This document shows positions 12,384 to 22,226 of a stretch of 64,000 nucleotides of DNA, one piece after another. Location: assembly GCF_000238315.3 (NCBI RefSeq), contig NZ_CP011924.1, positions 3,256,001 to 3,320,000 of the forward strand, given 5' to 3'. This DNA comes from Pseudoalteromonas piscicida (GTDB lineage: Bacteria; Pseudomonadota; Gammaproteobacteria; Enterobacterales; Alteromonadaceae). Under the pieces are notes generated by a model. It did no database searches. It had not been told where the DNA came from and worked only from the letters and a program-made list of their open reading frames with translations. The position numbers and the translations under genes are program-made. Positions within the stretch are counted from its first letter, which is position 1; every line of letters begins with the position of its first letter.

Positions 12384-14273
12384 TTACGCCGACTTACGTA
12401 ATAGCCCTTGCTTTTTCAGATACACTAATAATAGCGAAATAGCAGCAGGGGTGATACCAGAAATACGTGAAGCTTGGCCAATCGTTTGTGGACGAGCATC
12501 ACTTAGCTTTGCAACAACCTCATTTGACAAGCCGCTTACCTGGCTATAATTAAACTCAGCAGGCAGTAATGTCTCTTCATGACGAAGTTGCTTATTAATC
12601 TCATCTTGTTGACGGGCAATGTAACCGGCATACTTAGTTTGGATCTCAACTTGTTCAAGGGCTGGAATATTATCAAACTCAGATCCTAATCCTTCAATTG
12701 CCATCAGGTCGTGATAATTAACCTCTGGACGGCGGATCAGATCTTCAAGACTGGCTTCACGTACCAGTGGTTTTTTCAATAATCCATTTACCGCTTCAAG
12801 TGCAGGGTGATCTTTATGGATCCAAGTATTACGTAGACGCTGTGCTTCTTGTTCCATAACTTCAAGCTTGTCGTTGTATGCAGCCCAGCGTTCATCGTCA
12901 ACTAAACCTAATTCGCGACCTTTTTCCGTTAGACGTAAATCCGCATTGTCCTCACGCAGTAACAAACGGTATTCAGCACGCGAGGTAAACATACGATAAG
13001 GTTCTTTTGTACCAAGCGTTGCTAAGTCGTCAATCAACACACCGGCATAAGCTTCATCACGGCGCGGTGTCCATGCTTCACGGCCTTGAACTTGAAGGGC
13101 TGCGTTCATACCCGCAATCAACCCTTGGGCACCAGCTTCTTCATAACCGGTTGTACCGTTTATTTGACCTGCAAAGAATAAGCCATTGATAAACTTAGTC
13201 TCTAATGATTGTTTAAGGTCACGAGGATCGAAGAAGTCGTACTCAATTGCATAACCTGGACGACAAATATGCGCATTCTCAAAGCCTTTAATAGAACGCA
13301 CGATCTCCAGTTGGATATCAAATGGTAAGCTGGTGGAGATACCATTTGGATACAGCTCGTATGACGTTAAGCCTTCAGGTTCTACGAAGATCTGATGCTT
13401 TTCTTTATCAGCAAAACGCACAATTTTATCTTCGATAGAAGGGCAGTAACGTGGACCAATTCCCTCAATCACGCCAGCATACATCGGCGAACGATGTAAG
13501 TTATTGCGGATCACATCATGGGTTTTTTCATTGGTATAGGTGATATAACAAGGGATCTGCTTTGGATGATCAGACACTTTGCCCATAAACGAGAAAACCG
13601 GAGTAGGGGTATCACCTGGTTGCTCTTGCATCACTGAAAAATCAACCGTTCTTGCATCGATACGTGGTGGCGTACCCGTTTTTAGACGATCAACTCGAAA
13701 AGGCATTTCACGTAAACGCTCAGCCAAGGCAATAGAAGGAGGATCGCCAGCACGGCCGCCTTTAAAGTTTTCTAAACCAATATGGATCTGGCCACCCAAG
13801 AAAGTACCAACCGTTAGCACTACTGAAGAAGCACTAAAGCGTAAACCCATTTGAGTTACGACACCTTTGACCTGATCGCCTTCAACAATCAGATCATCAC
13901 AAGATTGTTGGAAGATCTTTAAGTTTTCTTGATGTTGCAAAATGTCTTGGATCGCAGCTTTATACAATGCGCGATCTGCTTGGGCACGAGTCGCTCGTAC
14001 CGCAGGGCCTTTCGATGAATTAAGCGTTCTAAATTGGATCCCACCTTTGTCGATTGCTTTGGCTATTGCACCACCAAGCGCATCGATCTCTTTAACCAAA
14101 TGACCTTTACCAATCCCACCAATAGCTGGGTTACACGACATTTGGCCTAAGGTATCCATATTGTGTGTTAACAATAAGGTATTCATACCCATACGTGCAG
14201 CTGCAAGTGCAGCTTCAGTGCCTGCGTGTCCACCACCAACAACGATGACATCAAAATGTTCATGATAAATCAT
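12384..14273 (-). CDS. mnmG: tRNA uridine 5-carboxymethylaminomethyl modification enzyme MnmG (GidA)
   Basis: A 629-residue FAD enzyme that works with MnmE to make 5-carboxymethylaminomethyluridine at tRNA wobble position 34. The FAD-binding [10 protein letters not shown] motif is at about 12-21. The [20 protein letters not shown] signature follows near residue 48, and the second family signature ([19 protein letters not shown]) is in the C-terminal half. It is the first gene left of the predicted oriC and is transcribed away from it, as in E. coli. The partner gene mnmE is in the same window. Confidence 0.97.
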   Translation of the reverse strand: MIYHEHFDVIVVGGGHAGTEAALAAARMGMNTLLLTHNMDTLGQMSCNPAIGGIGKGHLVKEIDALGGAIAKAIDKGGIQFRTLNSSKGPAVRATRAQADRALYKAAIQDILQHQENLKIFQQSCDDLIVEGDQVKGVVTQMGLRFSASSVVLTVGTFLGGQIHIGLENFKGGRAGDPPSIALAERLREMPFRVDRLKTGTPPRIDARTVDFSVMQEQPGDTPTPVFSFMGKVSDHPKQIPCYITYTNEKTHDVIRNNLHRSPMYAGVIEGIGPRYCPSIEDKIVRFADKEKHQIFVEPEGLTSYELYPNGISTSLPFDIQLEIVRSIKGFENAHICRPGYAIEYDFFDPRDLKQSLETKFINGLFFAGQINGTTGYEEAGAQGLIAGMNAALQVQGREAWTPRRDEAYAGVLIDDLATLGTKEPYRMFTSRAEYRLLLREDNADLRLTEKGRELGLVDDERWAAYNDKLEVMEQEAQRLRNTWIHKDHPALEAVNGLLKKPLVREASLEDLIRRPEVNYHDLMAIEGLGSEFDNIPALEQVEIQTKYAGYIARQQDEINKQLRHEETLLPAEFNYSQVSGLSNEVVAKLSDARPQTIGQASRISGITPAAISLLLVYLKKQGLLRKSA

Positions 14274-14379
14274 TTACGGGATCCTACTTAAAACAACCGA
14301 GCAAATTTAGAAAGGATGCGTATTCTACCTAGAATTAACCAGAAGTGAAATGGTTAAACTTTGCACAACGCAAAAAAGA

Positions 14380-14670
14380 GATCACTTAAAATATATAAGG
14401 ATCTTTTTAAAGATCTTTATTGATCTTACTACTACTGATCCTTTGATCTGTGAATAGTTTTGTATTCCTGTTTAGATCCAACTACTTAACTAAGATCAAT
14501 TGGTGTGAATTAGATCGGATCAATGGGCTTAAAACCTTTGATCAACTAGCCACTTTATTCACAGGGCTAGATCTGAATTATTTTATCCAATGGATAAGTA
14601 AGCGTAGATCAGCAGTTAGATCATAGGTTATCCACAATACGATCTAAAATAGTCTGAATTTGTGAATAAC
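14380..14670. other. oriC: Predicted chromosomal replication origin (oriC)
   Basis: The gap between mnmG and mioC contains 15 GATC sites between 14380 and 14644. Three GATCT-led AT-rich repeats start at 14400, 14412 and 14422 and resemble the E. coli 13-mers of the unwinding element. Perfect TTATNCACA DnaA boxes are at 14555-14563 (TTATTCACA), 14628-14636 (TTATCCACA) and 14661-14669 (minus strand, TTATTCACA). One-mismatch copies include 14449-14457. The order (mnmG, AT-rich repeats, DnaA boxes, mioC) is that of E. coli oriC. Dense GATC sites imply Dam methylation and SeqA-type control. IHF and Fis sites could not be assigned with confidence. Confidence 0.9.
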
Positions 14671-14695
14671 TTCTGTGTATTTCAATATCGCGCTG

Positions 14696-15133
14696 TTAAG
14701 CGACACATTCAACAAACTTAGGTAACCAAGCAATAGCGGTATCTTCTGGTAGATCTGGGTGTAAAACATCGATCTTTTCTATGTCTAACAGCTGTATTGC
14801 ACCTTTTTCTTTAAGTAGATCAGCAAGATTAATAGCTGCATGATTAAAGGTGTCGTAACTTGAATCACCAATTCCCACTACCGCAAAGCGTAACTGGCTT
14901 AGATCCGAGCTCGCTTTTAGTGCTGATATAAAAGGTAATAAGTTTTCTGGATAGTCACCGGCCCCATAGGTTGATGTCACCACCAGCCAAAGTGCTTGCT
15001 GACAAGCTTCAAGCTCGGGTTTTTCATGCAAATTCACGGTATAACCTTGAGATTCAAGCGATTCCATTAGCTGTTCAGCAACGTATTCTGCTGATCCCAT
15101 TTGGCTGCCTACAATAAGATCTAAAGTTTGCAT
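14696..15133 (-). CDS. mioC: MioC flavodoxin-like FMN protein
   Basis: A 145-residue short-chain flavodoxin. The phosphate loop GSQMGSAEYVAE lies at about 9-20. The isoalloxazine-contacting loops are TSTYGAGDYPENL (about 53-65) and GIGDSSYDTF (about 87-96). MioC binds FMN and supports electron transfer, for example to biotin synthase in E. coli. In E. coli transcription of mioC enters oriC; here too the gene points at the DnaA-box cluster and ends 27 bases from it. Confidence 0.92.
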   Translation of the reverse strand: MQTLDLIVGSQMGSAEYVAEQLMESLESQGYTVNLHEKPELEACQQALWLVVTSTYGAGDYPENLLPFISALKASSDLSQLRFAVVGIGDSSYDTFNHAAINLADLLKEKGAIQLLDIEKIDVLHPDLPEDTAIAWLPKFVECVA

Positions 15134-15542
15134 TGTTACCCTTACCTAAGTCGTATTGCGCGCCATCTTAGCGTTTAACGTGAATATGTAAAGAGGGCTT
15201 TGAAGTAATTGGATAAAAATATTTGCACAAATAGTGTGTGATTTTTAATTTTTTTATTTATCCACATGAAATAAAAAGGAAAAATAAAATATTCCTAAGC
15301 TTAACTCGGTGATTTATTTGTGGATAATCTATGGGATAGCTGAGCCTAAAAATACTTTTATAAGCCAACGCTCATGCTTGAAACGGTAAGAACTCCGCTG
15401 TTTTTGAACAAATTTTGAGGTTGTGGATGAGATGTTGTGGATAACGATCTAAAAGCTGGAAGTCGATCCAGACTTTTAGATCTATATAGTTAGTTCCATA
15501 TAATAAAAGAATCTAAAAAAACGGTCAGATCTTGTGAATTAT
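15134..15542. promoter_or_regulatory. DnaA-box-rich leader upstream of mioC
   Basis: No gene is seen in these 409 bases. Three perfect DnaA boxes occur: TTATCCACA at 15258-15266 and its complement at 15319-15327 and 15436-15444. Near matches lie at 15422-15430 and 15533-15541. An imperfect palindrome with arms GATCTAAAAG and CTTTTAGATC spans 15446-15482. In E. coli the mioC promoter is DnaA-repressed, so these boxes probably control mioC or extend the origin region. They could also titrate DnaA. Confidence 0.7.
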
Positions 15543-16340
15543 TTAGTTTGACAGCCAAGTTGCGCGGACTGATTGCTCAAATAAGAAGTCTACAGTATGT
15601 TCTTCGAGCAGCCTTCTGGTGGCTGATTCTTGTAGTGCTATCACATGATCGCTGAGAGCGTTACCCGATGAGATACGTTTGACTCCTAACTCTGCTAACG
15701 CCTGTTTATCACTAAATCCGGGCAACAGCATTATATTGACTGGAATTGAAAGCAGGGCTGTTAGGCGTTTTATCATGGTGGTGTCGGTTAAAGCAGGAAT
15801 AAAAAAGCCATCGCAACCAGCTGCTTGATAGGCGAGTGCACGCTCATGCAGCGCCGCTTCCGTCCATTGTGGTTGTAAGCAAAGATCACAACGGGCATTA
15901 ATAAAGAAATGATCGAAACCATTATGACGTAAAGCTTGTTTGATTGCCTGCAATAATGCTTGGTGTGCCTTTATATCGCGTAAGCTGCTCTGGTGACTGG
16001 GTTTGTCTTCAATATTGATACCTGCAACGCCAAGGTCGGCCAATTGGATAATATGTTTGATGATCTGATTTTGATCCGCGCTGTAGCCTGCCTCAATATC
16101 AACACTTAATGGAATAGTGATCACCTTAAGGATGGCACTTACTGTTTGTAGTACACGGTCAAATGTGAGTTGTTCTCCATCTTTGTAGCCCTGATGATTA
16201 GACATACCCCAGCTTGTTGTCGCAACGGCCTGACCACCAGCCTGTTCGATGATAAGCGCTGATGATGGATCCCAGCAGTTAGCTAGAAAAAGCGGGGCTG
16301 ATTGTTGGTGTAGTGCATTGAAAGTTGTAGATAGAGCCAT
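15543..16340 (-). CDS. Isocitrate lyase/PEP mutase-family enzyme
   Basis: A 265-residue TIM-barrel protein of the isocitrate lyase/phosphoenolpyruvate mutase superfamily. The LANCWDPSSALIIEQAGGQA opening (about 18-37), the Mg-binding VDIEAGY (about 79-85), NIEDK (about 114-118) and NARCD (about 148-152) follow the family pattern. Members cut or form C-C or P-C bonds next to a carboxylate (2-methylisocitrate lyase, oxaloacetate decarboxylase, PEP mutase). The catalytic KKCGH loop of true isocitrate lyase is absent, so an oxaloacetate decarboxylase-like activity is more likely; the substrate is unknown. It is a single gene placed between mioC and unrelated genes, so probably accessory. Confidence 0.8.
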   Translation of the reverse strand: MALSTTFNALHQQSAPLFLANCWDPSSALIIEQAGGQAVATTSWGMSNHQGYKDGEQLTFDRVLQTVSAILKVITIPLSVDIEAGYSADQNQIIKHIIQLADLGVAGINIEDKPSHQSSLRDIKAHQALLQAIKQALRHNGFDHFFINARCDLCLQPQWTEAALHERALAYQAAGCDGFFIPALTDTTMIKRLTALLSIPVNIMLLPGFSDKQALAELGVKRISSGNALSDHVIALQESATRRLLEEHTVDFLFEQSVRATWLSN

Positions 16341-16579
16341 TTTATTTCTCCTAAGTTGAAGTGCTTAGGATACGCAGTGTAGGGATGTTGGACTGGCCAG
16401 ATTTAGCACTTAACGTGAATGGGTAGATTTGTGGTTATCGCTCAGATCCTGCTTGTAGGCTTGCTAATATTTACTTTTTATTAATATTTATCAAAAGCTT
16501 AACGATGAGTTTGATATTGACCTAGTTACATGGATTCGAAATAATAGTGTCGATATTAAGGAACTACAAAAGGTAAAAC

Positions 16580-16885
16580 ATGGATAAGGATCTGCACATT
16601 AGTGCTGCTGAAAATTGGTACTCATTTCGTATTAATGCATCTGGAGAGTTGGAATTTAAACGCGTTGCACTGTGGGCTGCTGATAAACAGGGTTCAGTAA
16701 GAGGGCTAGTCTCTGGTACTGCCAACAAAAAATTCGCCAACTATTTATACAATGCGCCATACGCACACGGTGGTTATATTCATTGGGATGATATGACACC
16801 CGATCAACAGAAAAAAGCAAAGCAGGACTCTCAAATAGATATCGACAGGTTAAAGGAGCTGCAAGCTGAGGATGCTAACGCGTAG
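16580..16885 (+). CDS. Uncharacterised 101-residue protein
   Basis: A small soluble protein with no signal peptide or membrane helix. It is rich in Tyr, Trp, Asp and Lys and ends in a charged helix (DQQKKAKQDSQIDIDRLKEL). I do not recognise a family. The ATG follows an AAAGG-like ribosome site (about 16568). It reads as a real gene because codon use is normal and no alternative frame is credible. It lies 127 bases upstream of the 1195-residue orphan on the same strand, so the two may share regulation, but this is inference. Confidence 0.6.
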   Translation: MDKDLHISAAENWYSFRINASGELEFKRVALWAADKQGSVRGLVSGTANKKFANYLYNAPYAHGGYIHWDDMTPDQQKKAKQDSQIDIDRLKELQAEDANA

Positions 16886-17012
16886 CTGCCACTCGCTGTG
16901 TTTAGCATTTACTTGAAATTGCCGCAGTTCTCAAAGCTGCGCTTCATTATCTTTTTCTACTCTATAGCCCGATTGGTGCGGCTATACGTCAAATTCAATT
17001 AGAAATAACGAC

Positions 17013-20000
17013 ATGAACCAATTCGATAAAAACCAGATAATCACGCTGGATATCCAAAACCCGCAACAAATAGAATTAGCATTAGCTCAGTATAAGGCTT
17101 TGTTGGACAGCGATAAGGCCTGTTTTAATAGCCAGTTTGATGTTGAGTTTAAGCAACTTGACGAAGAGGGGATACGCCGTTTGCAACCGCAAGATAGTGG
17201 CAACAACCTAAAGTTGCTTCAATCTGCATTAGATTTAGGCCAAGAAGGCGGTGCTCACCACTATGACCACATCATACTTGATGACACCGAAAGCTATATT
17301 TCTGAGGTCATTTTATTTGCAGCAGCGCTGCAATACCCTGAGATCAAACAAGCCGTTGTAGAAACAGCCAAGGCAATAGTGGCCTATAGTCGACGCCAAA
17401 ATGACACCGATGAAATGTGGCTTGATGATATACGGGTATTTGGCGTTGAAGCTTTGTATATGCTTGCAAAGACGGATATACAGTGCGCCTATTTGCTAGC
17501 ACAATACTTTGTGCCTTATTGGGATGATGAACATGCCTGCGGCTATGAAAGCTATTTAAGTTCGTTGCTACACGAGCATGGTTGGCATCGTGAAATGATC
17601 AAAGCGTTTATCTGGTGTGACAACGATAACTTTAGATCTGGCATGTTCAAAAATGATCAATACAGTGAAGAATGTGACTACCAGCCGCTTGGGGAATATT
17701 TACGCGAAAATCCTGAGAGTTATGAGCAGTTTAAAGCATTAGTCATTGCACGTTTTCAAGCTGAACCGGTATTACTTGCCCATGTCGATACCATGTGTGA
17801 TGAGGATGAAGAAGAAGACCTTAGTGGTCATCAGCCTGTGATCTCTTTGTATCAATCGCTATTCCCCCATAGCTGTTTTTATGACGATGAAGAGGCCAAA
17901 GACAGCTTTATGGCAATGTCATTTTTTGGCAGTACTCTCGAAAATGAAGCATATGATTTACAGCAAAAAGTCCAATCAGAGGTTGCAGGCCCATTAGTTA
18001 AAATTGCACAGAGTGCCACTGCTGCTCGTGCAAGCTATCGCGCTTATCTTGCTAGAGATGAGCGTAAATATGAGCTTAACTATGGTACTAATTTGTTGAA
18101 ACCTTTAGTGCTGGCTATGCCCCAGGGCCAATTATTATGGCGCTATATTGAAACTGGGGAACCACAAACCGTATTAGAAACAGTCTGTGAAGTAGATGTG
18201 CTTGAATTAGCGAAACTGCATGCCAGTGACATGGCAGAGCACCTTATTGATCAATTGAATAGTTTTGAGCGTAATAATCAAGGCATATCTGGGGAGCTGG
18301 AGTCGGTGCTCAGCCTTGTGCGAGGCGACCTACTTACTGATCATTTCAGTGAAGAAGCTGAATATACACAACCCAATGGCATGGTGTTGACGCTTGCGGT
18401 ACGCAAAGATGCAGAAAACAACTTACTACAAGCTCGTGCTGAGCAGTACCTTCGCGTGATTGATGTATTTTACCATGCCCTAGGCAAGCGTGAGTTTAGC
18501 AAATATATGATGGCATCACTTACCGAAGGGGATGAAGCACTACTCTCCAGAGAAGCCTACTATCAGCGCTACACTCAACTCTCCGTGTCTGATATCAAGA
18601 GCGCGGCTGAAAGTGCCAACGCCAAAAATATCCAGTCGATATTTCGTCACTTTACTAACCCAGATGAATTACTTTGTCGCAAGCATCTTAAGTTGGTAGA
18701 TGAGCACTTTCGCTCATCGCGTGCGCTATGCCACCCAGAGCAATGGCCGCAATTGGATATGGGATTAATTACACTGGCCAGCTATCACCTGCACAGTGAT
18801 TATAATCAGCATATTGGCGACGATATTACTGAGGCACTAGCAAATTATCTTAACGACAATCATATTTGGCAACTCGCTGCCCAACACATAATTCAGAAAT
18901 GTCATAAAAAGTCCGACCATTATAACCCTGATAATTTAGGATTGTCCGAGGCACAAATAACTCGGATCTGTGATTACTTTACTGCAGACACGCCGCAAGA
19001 AGATTTAAGCAGTTTATTGGCATTAGTGCAGCCGCAGTTATATCGAGATGAATGTTGTCGCGGCGATCTTTACCTAAACAAGTTTAGTGAAAAGCAACCG
19101 AGCTATCAGCTTTTTAAAGATCATGATGATGATTTCCAACGCTTTACCCTAACGGCATTTTGGTTGCGACAGCTACCTTTCCCCCAGCAAAATAAAGCAG
19201 ATCGTTTGTGGCAATTTATTATTGCACTTGCGCCAGTTAGGGCTGCACGCAACGTGCTTCGTGCTTATTCTGATGATCATTGGAGCATAGAGTTTGACAC
19301 TATACTCGATGAAATTGAGGTCTACGAACAGTTAAGTAAAGCTGGAATAGATGGCGGTATACTGAATGCCTATGAAATGAGCAACCAACGTTATAACTCC
19401 GAACGCTACTTGAATTGGATAGAGATTTACAGCGAAATAGCCAGTGATGATAACAGCATGTTTGGCAGCACGGGACGTAACAAAGCCAAGGCCATGGAGC
19501 AGGGACTCGCGTATATCAATGAGCGCACGAAAGTTGACTTTTTACATCATGTATCGCTTAAACACCCGGAAGTTGAGCTTGATTTCAGCCATGATTTGCA
19601 GCGCGCGATTGATATTTTTGTGCAATTAAACCTGCACTCTTGGGAGCATGCGTTAGCACAGGAATTAGGTAGGGATTGTCTATATTTCGGTGAAGGTGAA
19701 AAGTTACCAAAGAAGCTGCATAAAGCCATTGTAGCGGATAGCCTCTCAATACACGATAAGCCTTGCCATGTTGATGGTCGAAGTTGGGAAGCGTGCACTG
19801 TATTACAACAGCAAGGAGACAATTACGTTATTGTGATGGCCGATCATGAGGTGTCGTTTGCTTGGTATGAAGAAAGGCTGCCATCGGGGCCATTACTGAT
19901 ATTTTCAGAACAGCTTGAGCGTGCGGCTATTATAAAACGCGTGGCTGAACTGCAAGTGCAATCCAATCGCATTAAAGCGATTGTTGAGCAAACGATGGCT

Positions 20001-20600
20001 TATCTACATAACGAAGTCGAGTTTGATGTCATGGCTGCGCTGTTTAAAGGGCAAATCTCCACCGAGTTTATGCGTATCGATACCGATGAATATCAAATGT
20101 ATAGTCTCCGTCAGTTTGTGTGGATGTTAGATGCTAAGCGTCGCAACAAATTGGTACGTCTGCTTCTTAATCATGACTATCGGGGCTTTAAATTAATTGA
20201 AGCGCAAATGGAACAACCTTGGCTGTTACATCAACTGGCACACAATGAGATAGATTTTGAAACTTACCTATCAAAAAGTGGGGAATATGAAGGCGAAGCG
20301 TCCGAAACCGGGATGGCATTTTTGCTCACCTGGTTATTTGATATCGGCGTTAAACCCGAACATTTGGTGCTGTTTTGTATTAAGCGCAGTCACTTTGACG
20401 TATGTCGTGAATTTATCGTGGCACATGCCCGTGGCCAATATGGCTGTTTTAAACAGAGTTTGAGCTATTTATATGCTGATCGCCGCGCTGAACTTCCCGA
20501 AATATTCAGCCAAGCAGCAGACGCTGAAGCATTGCTAGCCCCATTAAGAAAAGACAAATCTCGCAAGGTAAAAGAAGCGGTAAACCAATACGCTGGTTAG
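17013..20600 (+). CDS. Large uncharacterised acidic protein, 1195 residues
   Basis: A long intact frame without signal peptide or membrane segments, so cytoplasmic. It is acidic, with clusters such as DEDEEEDL near residue 265. Much of it looks alpha-helical. The final LAPLRKDKSRKVKEAVNQYAG-like segment (positions 20540-20597) resembles a single HEAT-type helix pair, as at the end of some large HEAT-repeat proteins. No catalytic motif or Walker box is visible and I cannot name a family. It ends in a strong hairpin shared with mnmE. The placement between conserved origin-proximal genes suggests lineage-specific insertion. Confidence 0.8.
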   Translation: MNQFDKNQIITLDIQNPQQIELALAQYKALLDSDKACFNSQFDVEFKQLDEEGIRRLQPQDSGNNLKLLQSALDLGQEGGAHHYDHIILDDTESYISEVILFAAALQYPEIKQAVVETAKAIVAYSRRQNDTDEMWLDDIRVFGVEALYMLAKTDIQCAYLLAQYFVPYWDDEHACGYESYLSSLLHEHGWHREMIKAFIWCDNDNFRSGMFKNDQYSEECDYQPLGEYLRENPESYEQFKALVIARFQAEPVLLAHVDTMCDEDEEEDLSGHQPVISLYQSLFPHSCFYDDEEAKDSFMAMSFFGSTLENEAYDLQQKVQSEVAGPLVKIAQSATAARASYRAYLARDERKYELNYGTNLLKPLVLAMPQGQLLWRYIETGEPQTVLETVCEVDVLELAKLHASDMAEHLIDQLNSFERNNQGISGELESVLSLVRGDLLTDHFSEEAEYTQPNGMVLTLAVRKDAENNLLQARAEQYLRVIDVFYHALGKREFSKYMMASLTEGDEALLSREAYYQRYTQLSVSDIKSAAESANAKNIQSIFRHFTNPDELLCRKHLKLVDEHFRSSRALCHPEQWPQLDMGLITLASYHLHSDYNQHIGDDITEALANYLNDNHIWQLAAQHIIQKCHKKSDHYNPDNLGLSEAQITRICDYFTADTPQEDLSSLLALVQPQLYRDECCRGDLYLNKFSEKQPSYQLFKDHDDDFQRFTLTAFWLRQLPFPQQNKADRLWQFIIALAPVRAARNVLRAYSDDHWSIEFDTILDEIEVYEQLSKAGIDGGILNAYEMSNQRYNSERYLNWIEIYSEIASDDNSMFGSTGRNKAKAMEQGLAYINERTKVDFLHHVSLKHPEVELDFSHDLQRAIDIFVQLNLHSWEHALAQELGRDCLYFGEGEKLPKKLHKAIVADSLSIHDKPCHVDGRSWEACTVLQQQGDNYVIVMADHEVSFAWYEERLPSGPLLIFSEQLERAAIIKRVAELQVQSNRIKAIVEQTMAYLHNEVEFDVMAALFKGQISTEFMRIDTDEYQMYSLRQFVWMLDAKRRNKLVRLLLNHDYRGFKLIEAQMEQPWLLHQLAHNEIDFETYLSKSGEYEGEASETGMAFLLTWLFDIGVKPEHLVLFCIKRSHFDVCREFIVAHARGQYGCFKQSLSYLYADRRAELPEIFSQAADAEALLAPLRKDKSRKVKEAVNQYAG

Positions 20601-20603
20601 TGT

Positions 20604-20637
20604 GTAGTCATACGCCCAAAAAAGGGCGTATGACTAC
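20604..20637. terminator. Bidirectional hairpin between the orphan gene and mnmE
   Basis: A perfect 14-bp inverted repeat (GTAGTCATACGCCC and its complement) around an AAAAAA loop. It lies 3 bases after the 1195-residue gene's stop and 13 bases before the end of mnmE, so it can serve both convergent transcripts. No long T tract follows it on either strand. Confidence 0.75.
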
Positions 20638-20650
20638 TCAGATATTTGGG

Positions 20651-22015
20651 TTATTTACCGATACAAAATGAGCTAAAGATTTTGCCAAGCAAGTCGTCGG
20701 AGGTGAATTCACCGGTGATCTCATTGAGGTATTGCTGGGTAAGGCGTAGCTCTTCTGCCAAAATTTCACCGGCAATATGCATTTCTAGCTGAGTTTGACC
20801 TATTTCTAGGTGCTCAGCAGCGTGCTCTAGGGCGTCTAAGTGACGACGGCGAGCCATAAAGCCACCTTCAGTTGCACCAGTAAATCCAATACAGGCTTTT
20901 AGGTGTTCCCTCAATAAATCAATGCCTTGAATGTCTTTAGCACTTAGACGGATAAGGGTATGGCCATCACTCGTTGTTGCGCCAACGGCTTCACCGCTTA
21001 AATCGACTTTATTGCGGATCACGGTAATTTCCATGCCTTGTGGTAACTGCTCGATAAAATCAGGCCAGATCTTCGCAGGATCGGTTTCTTGGGTTTCGGT
21101 GCCATCCACCATAAATAGTACGTGATCGGCACCGAGGATCTCTTCCCAAGCACGCTCAATACCTATTTGTTCTACTTTGTCTGGACTATCACGAAGTCCT
21201 GCCGTGTCGATAATATGAAGCGGCATGCCATCAATATGAATATGCTCACGTAGTACGTCTCGTGTGGTACCTGCGATGTCTGTAACAATCGCGGCTTCAC
21301 GGCCCGCTAAGGCGTTAAGTAGCGACGATTTACCTGCGTTAGGGCGGCCAGCAATCACCACGCGCATGCCTTCACGCATGATGCTGCCTTGTTTGGCTTG
21401 TTTACGCACTTCTGCGAGTTGCTGAATAATGGCTTCTAGGTCACCCGAGACTTTACCATCGGAAAGAAAGTCGATTTCTTCATCGGGGAAATCTATTGCG
21501 GCTTCTACGTACATGCGCAGATGAATTACTTTCTCAACCAAAGTATTGATATGTTTAGAAAAGTCACCTTGTAGTGAATGTAGCGCACTTTTTGCAGCTT
21601 GCTCGCTGGTGGCGTTGATCAAGTCTGCGATAGCTTCTGCTTGCGTTAAGTCTAGCTTGTCGTTCATAAAAGCACGTTCTGAGAACTCCCCAGGCTTTGC
21701 CAAGCGCACTTGTTCAATTTGGCTGATTTCCTTTAACAGCATATCAAGTACCACGGGGCCACCGTGGCCTTGTAACTCAAGGACATCTTCACCAGTGAAT
21801 GAGTTTGGCCCTTGGAAGAACAATGCGATACCTTGATCTAGCTGTTCACCTGCTAGGGTATTAAATGGCAGGTATTCGGCATAGCGAGTTTTTGGGCATT
21901 TACCTAAGATTAGCTCTGCGACCTCTCGGGCTTTACTGCCTGAAACTCGAATGATACCAACGCCACCGCGACCCGGTGCGGTAGCCTGTGCTGCTATGGT
22001 GTCTTGTGCGATCAT
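20651..22015 (-). CDS. mnmE: tRNA modification GTPase MnmE
   Basis: A 454-residue GTPase that partners MnmG in wobble-uridine modification. The N-terminal domain binds tetrahydrofolate. The G domain has GRPNAGKSS (G1, about 223-231), the potassium-loop region with [15 protein letters not shown] (G3) and NKVD (G4). The C-terminal CIGK is the family's catalytic end motif. The gene is usually joined to yidC; here about 4.8 kb of accessory genes separate them. Confidence 0.97.
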   Translation of the reverse strand: MIAQDTIAAQATAPGRGGVGIIRVSGSKAREVAELILGKCPKTRYAEYLPFNTLAGEQLDQGIALFFQGPNSFTGEDVLELQGHGGPVVLDMLLKEISQIEQVRLAKPGEFSERAFMNDKLDLTQAEAIADLINATSEQAAKSALHSLQGDFSKHINTLVEKVIHLRMYVEAAIDFPDEEIDFLSDGKVSGDLEAIIQQLAEVRKQAKQGSIMREGMRVVIAGRPNAGKSSLLNALAGREAAIVTDIAGTTRDVLREHIHIDGMPLHIIDTAGLRDSPDKVEQIGIERAWEEILGADHVLFMVDGTETQETDPAKIWPDFIEQLPQGMEITVIRNKVDLSGEAVGATTSDGHTLIRLSAKDIQGIDLLREHLKACIGFTGATEGGFMARRRHLDALEHAAEHLEIGQTQLEMHIAGEILAEELRLTQQYLNEITGEFTSDDLLGKIFSSFCIGK

Positions 22016-22162
22016 GATGACTCTTTAGACTGTCTGGTTAATAGCCATAATTGTACAGCAATTGATATATCTCAGGTATAGCTGGTGGGTAATATCTAAG
22101 TCTGCTCATTGCGTTTTGGGTGGTTGATGACCTTAATGATACGGTTATGCGCTTTTGTCAGG

Positions 22163-22168
22163 TATAAT
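22163..22168 (+). promoter_or_regulatory. TATAAT element upstream of the TPR regulator
   Basis: A perfect -10 hexamer with only a weak -35 about 17 bases upstream. It would start transcription near 22175. That rules out the in-frame TTG at 22155 and ATG at 22170 as starts, and supports GTG at 22227, which has an AAGGGAAA site upstream. Confidence 0.45.
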
Positions 22169-22226
22169 TATGGTCACAGTTTTTACTGTTCTTACTAGCA
22201 AAGGTTGTATAAGGGAAACTAACGCT

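Noticed and set aside
14274..15542. CRISPR-like repeats from the regular GATC and DnaA boxes
   Set aside because: Spacing is irregular and no repeat-spacer unit exists; the pattern is that of an origin.
17013..20600. Toxin, phage or defence protein call for the 1195-residue orphan
   Set aside because: No nuclease, ATPase, Walker, pore or phage structural motif is visible, so no such function is supported.
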